In this document: one piece after another, positions 1 through 6,810 of the stretch
Position numbering within the stretch: position 1 is the first letter of the stretch
Layout: every line of letters begins with the position of its first letter
Assembly: GCA_002725925.1 (NCBI GenBank)
Contig: PBRL01000005.1
Span: forward strand, 53,393-60,738
Direction: 5' to 3'
From: Chloroflexota bacterium
GTDB lineage: Bacteria; Chloroflexota; Dehalococcoidia; Lucifugimonadales; Lucifugimonadaceae
DNA: 7,346 nucleotides
Position numbers and translations under genes: made by a program
Notes under the pieces: model-generated
Database searches by the model: none
Seen by the model: only the letters and a program-made list of their open reading frames with translations
Told to the model about the DNA's origin: nothing

Positions 1-10
1 GTTTTAGCTC

Positions 11-877
11 ATGACTTCATCATCAGGTTTTTCGAAAATAGAAGACATCATCCTCCAAGACGATATACGAGGAATGAAGGCGCTCCGTCCGCATATGAAG
101 GCTGGCTGGCTTGAGGCTTCGGCGGAGATGATACTCGATCACCCTGGGAAGATTCTTATTGCCACTGGGTTTTACATTCTGAGAGCTGGAGAACCGGAGA
201 CTGATGGGCCTCCTGGAGCTGTTGCCATTGGTGAGGCCTTAAAGATTCTTGGCAACTCGGTGGCTTATGTGACTGACGAGAAGTGTTCGACCGTTATGCG
301 AGCCATTGCTGGCGAGGACGAGGTTGTTGAATTCCCGATTACTACTCATCATGCATCGAGCATTTTTGCGCATGAACTCTTGGCTAAGCATGCACCCTCG
401 GCCCTAATCTCGATCGAACGCGCAGGGCTCCTAGGTGATGGAACGTATCGAAATTGGAAGGGAGTTGATTTTTCTTCGCATAATGCCAAGATTGATCATA
501 TGTTCGAAGAACACCCGTATTCGGTCGGTATAGGAGATGGAGGAAATGAAATCGGAATGGGTAATATGCGCCATGTCATACCTTCAGTTGAAAATTTACC
601 AGACGATCCTTGTGTTACCACGACCACTGAATTGATTACAGCCAGCGTTTCTAACTGGGGTGGATATGGTTTGGTAGCGGCACTCTCGTTGAAAACCCGG
701 AAAAATTTACTACCTTCCGTAAATCAGGGTTACCAGTGGGTTAAGGACATCGTGCTTGTCGGGGCGGTTGAGGGTATGTCGGGGGAATCAAAAGACTGGG
801 TAGACGCAAGAGCCCCCGAAGATGATGCAATGTGTCTGCGGGACTTGCATGTGTTGCTCATCGATGAAGGGTTATGA
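11..877 (+). CDS. D-glutamate cyclase-like protein (DUF4392 / DGLUCY C-terminal domain)
   Basis: The 288-residue protein matches the DUF4392 domain, which forms the C-terminal half of mammalian mitochondrial D-glutamate cyclase (DGLUCY), the enzyme that converts D-glutamate to 5-oxo-D-proline. Visible family marks are IEDIILQD near residues 10-17, ATGFYI at 51-56, PETDGPPGA at 62-70, ISIERAG at 133-139, the glycine-rich GIGDGGNEIGMGN at 173-185 and SNWGGYG at 214-220. The length fits the whole domain, so the gene is not obviously truncated. No signal peptide or membrane segment is seen, so it is probably cytoplasmic. The ATG has no visible Shine-Dalgarno in the ten bases available, and an in-frame TAG lies at 5-7, three bases before the start. 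That suggests coupling to an upstream gene outside the window. It converges with the MFS gene. The family assignment is strong; the exact reaction in bacteria is inferred from the mammalian enzyme. Confidence 0.88.
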   Translation: MTSSSGFSKIEDIILQDDIRGMKALRPHMKAGWLEASAEMILDHPGKILIATGFYILRAGEPETDGPPGAVAIGEALKILGNSVAYVTDEKCSTVMRAIAGEDEVVEFPITTHHASSIFAHELLAKHAPSALISIERAGLLGDGTYRNWKGVDFSSHNAKIDHMFEEHPYSVGIGDGGNEIGMGNMRHVIPSVENLPDDPCVTTTTELITASVSNWGGYGLVAALSLKTRKNLLPSVNQGYQWVKDIVLVGAVEGMSGESKDWVDARAPEDDAMCLRDLHVLLIDEGL

Positions 878-903
878 CGCCTTGACCGGATAGTTCAGCG
901 TCA
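875..903 (+). terminator. possible weak hairpin terminator between convergent genes
   Basis: TGACGC at 875-880 pairs with GCGTCA at 898-903. An inner TGA/TCA pair (883-885 with 895-897) can extend the stem past a two-base bulge. A T-rich but interrupted stretch follows from 905. The stem overlaps the stop codon of the D-glutamate cyclase-like gene and sits before the tail of the facing MFS gene, where a terminator would be expected. The stem is short and the T-tract imperfect, so the call is tentative. Confidence 0.25.
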
Positions 904-914
904 GTTTGTTCAAT

Positions 915-2177
915 TTACTTTGGTCGAGAGGTCGCTACTCGTTTTGGGGTGCGAGTCATTGTTTCTTTGACGATGAAAATAAGCATAAAGGCGCCGAACG
1001 CTCCGATGCCAGCAGTGGCAAGTGATGCAACTCCAAGGGTTACTATTTGAGCCAGTCCCCCGATAGCCACTGGACCGCTAGCGCCACCCGTATCAGAGAT
1101 GAACCGCCATACCCCTAGGAATCCTCCCGGGTTGTTTTTTGGGGATAAATCTGTACCAGTTATCAGTACGAACCCACTTGATAGTCCGTTGCCTAGCCCG
1201 GCTAAAAGACCGACTGCTAATAAGGCTCCGAATGTTCCAGTTTGAGGTATAAGAGCTACCGCTATGCCCAGTACCAAGAAAGCTGGTATCCCGGTCGATT
1301 TTCGACCCCAGCGATCCATCGAGTAGCCTACAAGAGGGAACATCATTGAATCGACAGCGAACGAGATCGTAGCGATGTAACCAATCTGATCCTTACCTAA
1401 TCCGATTTCTTCCCCCCATACTGGTATCAGGAATTCTCGACCAGATCTTAGGAATTGAAGGGCAATTGCTGCTACGCCGGCTGTTGCGAAATCACTGCGA
1501 TGAGTGGAAATAACGCTGCCTAGTTCTTTGAAAACATTACGACGCATTCCGGTTTGCTGTGGTTCAACCATGTTCTTAGCGGTGACGAGGATCATAAGCA
1601 ACGTAAAAATAGCTACCGTCGCTTGCGCGTAAAAGGGAACTCTGATTCCAACAAATTCTGCGAGTATCCCACCGATCAGTGGACCAAGGATTGTTGCAAT
1701 TCTTGAAAGTCCACCAAATACAGCCAACGCTCGTCCACGTACATCCATGGGTACAGCTGCCGCTATGTAGGAATGACGTGAGATGCTCCATAATGCATAA
1801 CTTGCACCGGCGAGCAGACGAGCTGCCATCAAAGATGAGAAATTTGGGGACATTCCGGCCCATATCGCTGCAATGCCAAATAGCAAAACGCCAGCCGTCA
1901 TTGTTTTACGTAGACCAATTCGACCGACCAGGATGCCCGCCGGCACGTCGAAGATCATAGTTCCGATATATCGGGCAGCTATCACCAGACCGATTAACCC
2001 GATTGAGGCCGCCATTTCTTCTTTGGCAAATCCTGGTAAAACAGGTATGAGGATGCCCTGTCCGAATGATAGTAGAAAGGAAGGTGCGTAAACCGACCAC
2101 ATGAGTGAACGTACGGTTGAACGAACTGAGGTCCGACTCGAACTGGGTTTTGGAGTCGTTTGCTTTGGCATAGACAC
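915..2177 (-). CDS. MFS transporter, 12-TM drug/metabolite exporter type
   Basis: The protein of about 420 residues has the hydrophobic profile of a 12-helix major facilitator: two sets of six segments, roughly residues 30-200 and 230-405, joined by a charged loop around 201-228. Motif A appears degenerate in the first half (GILVGRIGLRK, 81-91) and nearly canonical in the second (GYSMDRWGRKS, 284-294). GPLIGG at 165-170 lies in the TM5 region typical of DHA1-type proton antiporters. It is an inner-membrane protein, most likely an exporter; the substrate cannot be read from sequence. The GTG at 2177 is the longest start. An ATG two codons downstream (2171) is equally possible: AGGA at 2182-2185 is four bases from the GTG and ten from the ATG. 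It is divergent from the CoxG-like gene and convergent with the D-glutamate cyclase-like gene. The Ser/Thr- and Lys/Arg-rich N-terminus (about 25 residues) is a cytoplasmic tail. Confidence 0.93.
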   Translation of the reverse strand: MSMPKQTTPKPSSSRTSVRSTVRSLMWSVYAPSFLLSFGQGILIPVLPGFAKEEMAASIGLIGLVIAARYIGTMIFDVPAGILVGRIGLRKTMTAGVLLFGIAAIWAGMSPNFSSLMAARLLAGASYALWSISRHSYIAAAVPMDVRGRALAVFGGLSRIATILGPLIGGILAEFVGIRVPFYAQATVAIFTLLMILVTAKNMVEPQQTGMRRNVFKELGSVISTHRSDFATAGVAAIALQFLRSGREFLIPVWGEEIGLGKDQIGYIATISFAVDSMMFPLVGYSMDRWGRKSTGIPAFLVLGIAVALIPQTGTFGALLAVGLLAGLGNGLSSGFVLITGTDLSPKNNPGGFLGVWRFISDTGGASGPVAIGGLAQIVTLGVASLATAGIGAFGAFMLIFIVKETMTRTPKRVATSRPK

Positions 2178-2221
2178 ATAATCCTATAGTCCAAATGCCG
2201 AAAACGAAGGAGGCTGTTTGA

Positions 2222-2250
2222 TTGAATTAAGCCAGAACTAAGGATATTGT
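2222..2250 (+). promoter_or_regulatory. candidate sigma70-type promoter for the CoxG-like gene
   Basis: TTGAAT (2222-2227) and TATTGT (2245-2250) are separated by exactly 17 bases. Each matches the -35 or -10 consensus at four of six positions. Transcription would begin near 2256-2258, upstream of the GGAG at 2273 and the TTG start at 2283. It would also exclude the more upstream TTG at 2247, which falls inside the -10 box. This rests on pattern matching only. Confidence 0.3.
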
Positions 2251-2272
2251 CGTTACCTTGTATTAATTCTTT

Positions 2273-2276
2273 GGAG
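2273..2276 (+). promoter_or_regulatory. ribosome-binding site deciding the CoxG-like start
   Basis: GGAG stands six bases before the TTG at 2283, an ideal spacing. The competing upstream TTG at 2247 has only AAGGA-like bases three to four positions away. The SRPBCC fold would also begin immediately after the 2283 start, as expected for the family. Confidence 0.55.
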
Positions 2277-2282
2277 ATCTTA

Positions 2283-2714
2283 TTGGACTTTGTGTACCAA
2301 CGTGTGATCGACTCGTCATTGAGAAATGTCTGGGCGTCGATCACGGATCCTTGCGTGGTGGAAGTTCATTTGCCAGGGCAAGCATCTGTCACAAAGACAG
2401 GCGACAAGAAATACCGAGTGTCTTTTAAGATTTCTGTAGGATTTTTTCGTCCAACGGTGAATATAAATGTTCATTTATCTGGAATTGTGAATCAAGCTTC
2501 GGTAGATATTGAAGTAACAGGCAAGTCAATGGGGGCGGCAGTTTGTGGAGTGGGTACGATAGTGATAGCGCCAACAGACGTTGGATTAACAAACCTGGAA
2601 ATCAATGCTGAAGTTCAATCATCAGGACTGCTGAACAACGTTGATGATTCGAAGATTAAGACGGCAACGGCAGAGTTTATCGACGCATACCTGTCGAAAG
2701 TAGAAACTGTTTAA
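2283..2714 (+). CDS. CoxG-like SRPBCC (START-type) small-ligand-binding protein
   Basis: From the TTG at 2283 the protein has 143 residues and resembles the SRPBCC domain of CoxG (carbon monoxide dehydrogenase subunit G family). Marks include an opening strand, VW at 16-17, TDP at 21-23, a PG at 31-32, alternating strands through about 110, and a C-terminal helix around 118-140 starting with GLLNNV. The fold makes a hydrophobic pocket. True CoxG proteins act in CO dehydrogenase maturation and quinone handling at the membrane, and usually carry a C-terminal extension with a membrane anchor, which is absent here. No coxM/S/L or cofactor genes are nearby, so a CO role is not supported; it is better read as a stand-alone lipid- or hydrophobe-binding protein. 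An upstream in-frame TTG at 2247 would add 12 residues, but the ribosome-binding site favours 2283. It is divergent from the MFS gene, so shared regulation is possible. Confidence 0.75.
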   Translation: MDFVYQRVIDSSLRNVWASITDPCVVEVHLPGQASVTKTGDKKYRVSFKISVGFFRPTVNINVHLSGIVNQASVDIEVTGKSMGAAVCGVGTIVIAPTDVGLTNLEINAEVQSSGLLNNVDDSKIKTATAEFIDAYLSKVETV

Positions 2715-2795
2715 CCGGGTAAAGGAAACCACTCGCATTGTGGTGGTCCGCTTATGATTGGAGATAAAGGCGAACTTAGAATCCACTACAGCGTC

Positions 2796-3686
2796 CTAGA
2801 GGAGCACACCGTTCTCGCTTGTGTACCCATTGTTATCGGCTGTGCGTTTGGTCTCTGAATGATCCCCTCTTGTAGCGATTTCGATGCGATTACCATCCGG
2901 GTCATAGACAAAGAGGAATTGTTGTTCGTCGTGGCGTGTACCTATACCTTCGACAATTTCGATGTCAGCGTTTATTAGGAATTCAGCTGTGCTTTCTATA
3001 TCAGCTACTTCGAACGCAACGTGCTGCCTACCATCTCCTCGCGGGCCAACTGATTTCGGAGGATCGATCACGTGAACCATCGAGCCGTCAGCCAGCTCAG
3101 TCCAGGTGAGTGTATTTCCTCCAATCTGGTGAGGAATCACTTTTATGTTGAGCAAATCACGATACATTTTCATGGCGTCAACACGATTGTTGATCGGCAG
3201 TCCGACATGGTTGATACCGGATATTTTTATTTCTGAAGGGGAGGGGGCGACAACGTTAGTTCCGGCCTCCGTTGTGTACCCGAGTGCGTCTACTACTCGA
3301 TTGGATGGCTTTAGTCCGCTAGCGGTTGTGAATTCAAGTTTGTTGCCATCATCATCGCTAACGAATATACACCTTTGTCCATCGTGCCGTTCACCTGTGT
3401 CGCTGATATCGGGATAACCTGAGCTTTGAATCGCTGCAACCGCGCTATCGAAATTTTTTACTTCAAATGCAATGTGTGATCCGCCTAAAGTTTCACCGTC
3501 AGAGGGTTCGATTAGATGAACCATTGTCCCGTCGAGTGTATGTGTCCATACAATGTTAGGAGAATCGACCATTGATGGGATTACTTGAAGTCCTAGAACG
3601 TCACGGTAGAACTTTAGTGATACGCGTCTATCCCAAATAGGAATACCGACATGGTTAATGGTCTTTATTTGAATGCTGTTGGGCAT
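2796..3686 (-). CDS. tandem VOC (glyoxalase / extradiol dioxygenase superfamily) protein
   Basis: This 296-residue protein contains two VOC domains in a row. Metal-ligand-like residues are H12 (INHVG), H71 (HIAFEV) and E118 (LEF) in the first, and H160 (INHVG), H222 (HVAFEV) and E269 (IEI) in the second. A further histidine in each half sits in MVHLIEP (H57) and MVHVIDP (H205). Both halves therefore look able to bind a divalent metal, unlike many tandem VOC proteins in which one half has decayed. Each half ends with a similar tail, GYTTEAG at 136-142 and GYTSENG at 287-293. Family members include glyoxalase I, extradiol dioxygenases, epimerases and fosfomycin-resistance proteins, and the substrate is not readable. 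It is cytoplasmic. The ATG lies 14 bases after the RidA-like stop codon with no clear ribosome-binding site, so the two genes are probably co-transcribed and perhaps translationally linked. Confidence 0.9.
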   Translation of the reverse strand: MPNSIQIKTINHVGIPIWDRRVSLKFYRDVLGLQVIPSMVDSPNIVWTHTLDGTMVHLIEPSDGETLGGSHIAFEVKNFDSAVAAIQSSGYPDISDTGERHDGQRCIFVSDDDGNKLEFTTASGLKPSNRVVDALGYTTEAGTNVVAPSPSEIKISGINHVGLPINNRVDAMKMYRDLLNIKVIPHQIGGNTLTWTELADGSMVHVIDPPKSVGPRGDGRQHVAFEVADIESTAEFLINADIEIVEGIGTRHDEQQFLFVYDPDGNRIEIATRGDHSETKRTADNNGYTSENGVLL

Positions 3687-3700
3687 TAAGTGTTTTTAGT

Positions 3701-4159
3701 CTAAATGACTTCGACTATCAGCTCGATTTCTACTGGTATCTGTCCTGGCAGGCTTCCCATGCCAACTGCTGACCTGGCGTGCTTACCGTTCTCACCGAAT
3801 ACGGAAACTAAGAGATCTGAGCATCCGTTTATGACTTTTGGGTGATCTTCGAAATCTGGACTACTGTTGACCATTCCTAGGACTTTCACAACCTGACTGA
3901 CACGATCAAGGTTTCCTAGATGTTCCCGTAGCGCTGCGAGTAATTGGATTCCGACTAACCTTGCCGCTTCATATCCTTGGTTGATATCGAGATCGGAACC
4001 GACCTTACCGGACATCATCGTACCGTCGGATTGAGTGGGACCTTTACCCGATAAATAGACCAAGTTGCCGGTGCTTACTGCAGGTACGTAATTGGCCACA
4101 GGCGGTGCGGGGTGGGTGAGATCGATTCCTAGTTTTTTAATTTTGTCTTCAGCGTTCAT
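3701..4159 (-). CDS. RidA-like (YjgF/YER057c/UK114) family protein
   Basis: This is a 152-residue member of the trimeric YjgF/UK114 fold family. It has the longer N-terminus (KKLGIDL...ANYVPAV, residues 8-28) typical of a RidA-like subgroup rather than the roughly 130-residue canonical RidA. LVYLSGKGP at 33-41 and the C-terminal signature HARSAVGMGSLPG (127-139) followed by PVEIE (142-146) are clear. R129 aligns with the substrate-carboxylate-binding arginine of RidA (R105 in E. coli) and E144 with E120. The residue matching RidA C107 is alanine here (A131). Canonical RidA hydrolyses reactive enamines/imines made by PLP enzymes such as threonine dehydratase. This subgroup is not well characterised, so deaminase activity is possible but not established. 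It is cytoplasmic, follows fumC by 93 bases and precedes the VOC gene by 14. The ribosome-binding site is weak. Confidence 0.9.
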   Translation of the reverse strand: MNAEDKIKKLGIDLTHPAPPVANYVPAVSTGNLVYLSGKGPTQSDGTMMSGKVGSDLDINQGYEAARLVGIQLLAALREHLGNLDRVSQVVKVLGMVNSSPDFEDHPKVINGCSDLLVSVFGENGKHARSAVGMGSLPGQIPVEIELIVEVI

Positions 4160-4187
4160 GTTAGGTTCTCAGTTCTAGTCAATGAGT

Positions 4188-4213
4188 AGATCGGCGATAG
4201 TATGCACCGATCT
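4188..4213 (-). promoter_or_regulatory. inverted repeat in the fumC-RidA gap
   Basis: AGATCGG (4188-4194) and CCGATCT (4207-4213) form a perfect 7-bp inverted repeat around a 12-base centre, in the only sizeable gap between fumC and the RidA-like gene. No T-tract follows on the minus strand, so it is not a standard intrinsic terminator. It could be an operator, an mRNA hairpin setting relative expression of the two genes, or chance. Confidence 0.35.
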
Positions 4214-4252
4214 GCGCACTTAATCTAATTGTGTTGATACCTTGGACAGTTT

Positions 4253-5650
4253 CTATTCATTTGGTTCGGTCATTGATAGCGGATCAAGAATTTTATCAAG
4301 CTGAGCCGAGGTTAAATCGGACACGCGCAATGCAACCTCTTTGATGGTTTCACCGTTTTGTGACGCTTCATGTGCTATTGCAGCTGCAGCGTCGTACCCG
4401 ATGATGGGTGCTAAAGCGGTGCAGATTGCGAGACCTTCCATGACCATCTCCGGACCTTTGTCTGTTGCGGTTAGTCCGTTAATACACTGCCTTGCAAGAT
4501 TCTTCGCCGATGTCGCCAGCAACTCTATTGATTCGAGAATGTTGTGTGCCGCTACGGGCATCATGACGTTGAGCTCGAAGTTACCAGATTGACCAGCTAT
4601 GGTTATTGTCGTGTCGTTTCCGATCACCTGCGCAGAAACCATGGCGACCGATTCCGCTATAACTGGGTTGACCTTTCCGGGCATTATCGAAGATCCCGGC
4701 TGGACTTCCGGAAGCTTAATTTCACCGATGCCGGCACGAGGACCCGATCCAAGCCATCGTAAATCATTGGAAATTTTCAGCATTCCAACTGCAACTGACT
4801 TGAGTTCGCCTGACGCTGAAACTATTGCATCGAGTGTACTTTGCGCCTGAAAATGGTTGGTGGATTCTGAGAGAATAAGCCCTGTCAATTCGCCAAGTCG
4901 AGTTATCACACGGCTACTGAATTCGGGGTGCATTCCAATACCCGTTCCTACCGCCGTACCTCCTAGGGCGAGAACGGAAAGCTCAGCAAGAGCTTTTTCG
5001 GCTCGCTTCCTTCCCAGTTCCAATTGTCCGGCGTATCCCAAAAACTCTTGTCCGAGTCGGATCGGGGTAGCATCTTGGAGGTGAGTTCGACCTGTTTTTA
5101 CAATACCCCAAAATTCCGTTGATTTTTCTCTAAGTGAATTCTCCAGCTCTTGCAGCGCGGGTATTAGGTTGTCTTTGATAGAAACTGCAGCTGCCAGATG
5201 AATGGCAGAAGGGAAAACGTCGTTAGATGACTGTCCCTTGTTGACGTGGTCGTTGGGGTGAACAGGTGTTCGAGAACCTATCGTGCCGCCAAGTGATTCG
5301 ATAGCGACATTAGAAATCACCTCGTTAGCGTTCATGTTCGTAGACGTTCCGGACCCTGTTTGGAAAACGTCAACAACAAACTGATCATCAAATTCGCCTT
5401 CGATTACTCTTCCGGCGGATGCGATAATTGCCTGTGCTATATCTGGCTCTATCGCACCCAGATCGCGGTTTACAAATGCAGCTGACTGTTTGATCTGCCC
5501 TATGGCCTTGATGAACGACCGCCCTAATCTCAGATTACTGATCGGGAAATTAAGCTCAGCTCTTCGAGTATTGCCACCGTAATATGCCTGTGCTGGGACT
5601 TCCAACTCGCCCATAGAATCGCGTTCGAGGCGCATTTTACGCGGGGGCAT
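4253..5650 (-). CDS. fumC: fumarate hydratase, class II
   Basis: This 465-residue protein has the expected length and signatures of class II fumarase, the iron-independent homotetramer that interconverts fumarate and L-malate in the TCA cycle. TGSGTSTNMNANEVI at 98-112 and DHVNKGQSSNDVFPSA at 134-149 define the active-site regions. GRTHLQDATP at 187-196 contains H190 (equivalent to E. coli H188). The superfamily signature GSSIMPGKVN at 319-328 carries the catalytic loop serine (S320, matching E. coli S318). TGSGT rather than AGAGT separates it from the sister enzyme aspartate ammonia-lyase. No signal peptide is present; it is cytoplasmic. The ATG at 5650 has a good AGGAG six bases upstream (5657-5661), the best in the window. 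The 146-base upstream gap is AT-rich, which suggests its own promoter. No other TCA-cycle gene is adjacent. The identity is secure. Confidence 0.96.
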   Translation of the reverse strand: MPPRKMRLERDSMGELEVPAQAYYGGNTRRAELNFPISNLRLGRSFIKAIGQIKQSAAFVNRDLGAIEPDIAQAIIASAGRVIEGEFDDQFVVDVFQTGSGTSTNMNANEVISNVAIESLGGTIGSRTPVHPNDHVNKGQSSNDVFPSAIHLAAAVSIKDNLIPALQELENSLREKSTEFWGIVKTGRTHLQDATPIRLGQEFLGYAGQLELGRKRAEKALAELSVLALGGTAVGTGIGMHPEFSSRVITRLGELTGLILSESTNHFQAQSTLDAIVSASGELKSVAVGMLKISNDLRWLGSGPRAGIGEIKLPEVQPGSSIMPGKVNPVIAESVAMVSAQVIGNDTTITIAGQSGNFELNVMMPVAAHNILESIELLATSAKNLARQCINGLTATDKGPEMVMEGLAICTALAPIIGYDAAAAIAHEASQNGETIKEVALRVSDLTSAQLDKILDPLSMTEPNE

Positions 5651-5656
5651 TTTTTA

Positions 5657-5661
5657 CTCCT
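5657..5661 (-). promoter_or_regulatory. strong ribosome-binding site of fumC
   Basis: AGGAG on the minus strand, six bases before the ATG of fumC. It is notable because the neighbouring minus-strand genes (RidA-like and VOC) have poor or no recognisable sites, so fumC is probably the best translated of the group. Confidence 0.7.
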
Positions 5662-5796
5662 GTGTGGTTGTTATTGATTTGTATCAAAATATCGACGTTT
5701 TTAAATAATAGTAAGCATCGATGGCTAATTCTGATTGAATGGTTTCTATAAAGTCGTATTGAGTTATATTCCGAGATGGCCTGTTTGTTGACGGGA

Positions 5797-6807
5797 TTAG
5801 ATATTGAACTGAGCCTCAGCGTAGTCTTTCAATTTGTTGAAAATTTGAATTCTCCATCGCTGTGAGTCCACTACGAAAAGTCTATCTCTATTCTTGTCGT
5901 AATTCACTCCGGTTGGTAGGGCAAATTTCATCTCAGGTTCTAAACTCTCCACCCGTCGCCTCGCCTTAACAACATCCGGGTTGCTTTCTACGTAACGTTT
6001 CTGCCATTTTGAGAGATCAATCGCAGATCCTCTTATTTGTAATATGTATTCACCCAATGAATTGAACACTTGGACTCGATTATTTGCCCAGTCACTGACG
6101 TAGATATCTCCGTCGGTGTCTACGGCCACGTCGGTCGGGTGATCAAGTTCGCCCATTCCCGATCCGTATGTACCAAAGGTAAATATGAACTTGCCTTCAG
6201 CATCAAATTTTTGAATCCGATGATTTTTATGGTCAGCGATGAATACGTTCCCCTCACTGTCAATATCTAGACCCCAAGGTGACTGGAATTGACCCTCGTC
6301 AGATCCTTGGCTACCGAATTCATTTATTGACTTTCCCATCGGTGTCACATGTTGGATTCGGTGATTCATTGTGTCGCACACGTAAATTGAGTTATCAGCA
6401 GTGAAAATGATCCCTGATGGGCGATCGAACTCGCCTGGGTTAGCTCCTAAACTACCGAATTCCCGCTTGAAAACCCCGTCTTGGTCGAACACGTAGATTA
6501 AATGCCGCAGTTCGTCAGTTACGTAGATGTCGTGATCTGACCCTACAGCCAAACAAGCTGGCCAAGTCCCTTCGAAAAAGTCAGGGTCTTTTTCTCTGAA
6601 TGACATGATCATCTCTTCATCGTCTGGTTCAGGACCGATTTTGAGCTTACTCACATCGAAAAAAAACAGTGCCTTTTGAGTAATGTAAATCTCGTCGTCA
6701 GCACCGAATGCCATGCTTACTATGCCGTTCATCTGTTCCCTGCCACCGACCACGCGGTCGTAGTCATATGTTCGACCCGCTGCTGAGGTGGTAAGTGAGG
6801 GTGTCAT
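5797..6807 (-). CDS. NHL-repeat beta-propeller protein
   Basis: This 336-residue protein is built of NHL repeats. The blade motif recurs as RHLIYVFD (101-108), NHRIQHV (148-154), NHRIQKFD (195-202), NNRVQVFN (242-249) and RWRIQIFN (317-324). The first four are spaced exactly 47 residues apart; the last follows after 75, because a charged stretch at about 260-291 is inserted. A degenerate N-terminal blade (MAFG...IYIT, about 32-43) would complete a six-bladed propeller. DxxN-rich loops such as DSEGN and DTDGD precede each strand. No signal peptide or membrane segment is visible, so it appears cytoplasmic. NHL propellers serve as protein- or ligand-binding platforms or, in some families, as hydrolases or lyases (SMP-30 or peptidylglycine lyase types); no catalytic set can be assigned. 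It starts 38 bases after the DUF1501 gene on the same strand and is probably co-transcribed with it. AGG lies ten bases before the ATG. Confidence 0.9.
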   Translation of the reverse strand: MTPSLTTSAAGRTYDYDRVVGGREQMNGIVSMAFGADDEIYITQKALFFFDVSKLKIGPEPDDEEMIMSFREKDPDFFEGTWPACLAVGSDHDIYVTDELRHLIYVFDQDGVFKREFGSLGANPGEFDRPSGIIFTADNSIYVCDTMNHRIQHVTPMGKSINEFGSQGSDEGQFQSPWGLDIDSEGNVFIADHKNHRIQKFDAEGKFIFTFGTYGSGMGELDHPTDVAVDTDGDIYVSDWANNRVQVFNSLGEYILQIRGSAIDLSKWQKRYVESNPDVVKARRRVESLEPEMKFALPTGVNYDKNRDRLFVVDSQRWRIQIFNKLKDYAEAQFNI

Positions 6808-6810
6808 TTT

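Noticed and set aside
1994..2344. Long open frame on the minus strand crossing the MFS start and the CoxG-like start
   Set aside because: It overlaps two well-supported genes in other frames, its product has no family features, and it would cover the intergenic control region.
2283..2714. Evidence for a carbon monoxide dehydrogenase locus
   Set aside because: Only a CoxG-like domain is present; no large, medium or small subunit or maturation gene lies in the window, and the membrane-anchor extension is missing.
2728..2744. Hairpin ACCAC/GTGGT between the convergent CoxG-like and VOC genes
   Set aside because: The stem is only five bases with a seven-base loop and no T-tract on either strand, so it is too weak to call a terminator although the position would suit one.
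4253..5650. Aspartate ammonia-lyase instead of fumarase
   Set aside because: The active-site segment reads TGSGTSTNMN and VNKGQSSNDVFP, as in class II fumarases, not the AGAGTSTNMN and GQSTND types of aspartase.
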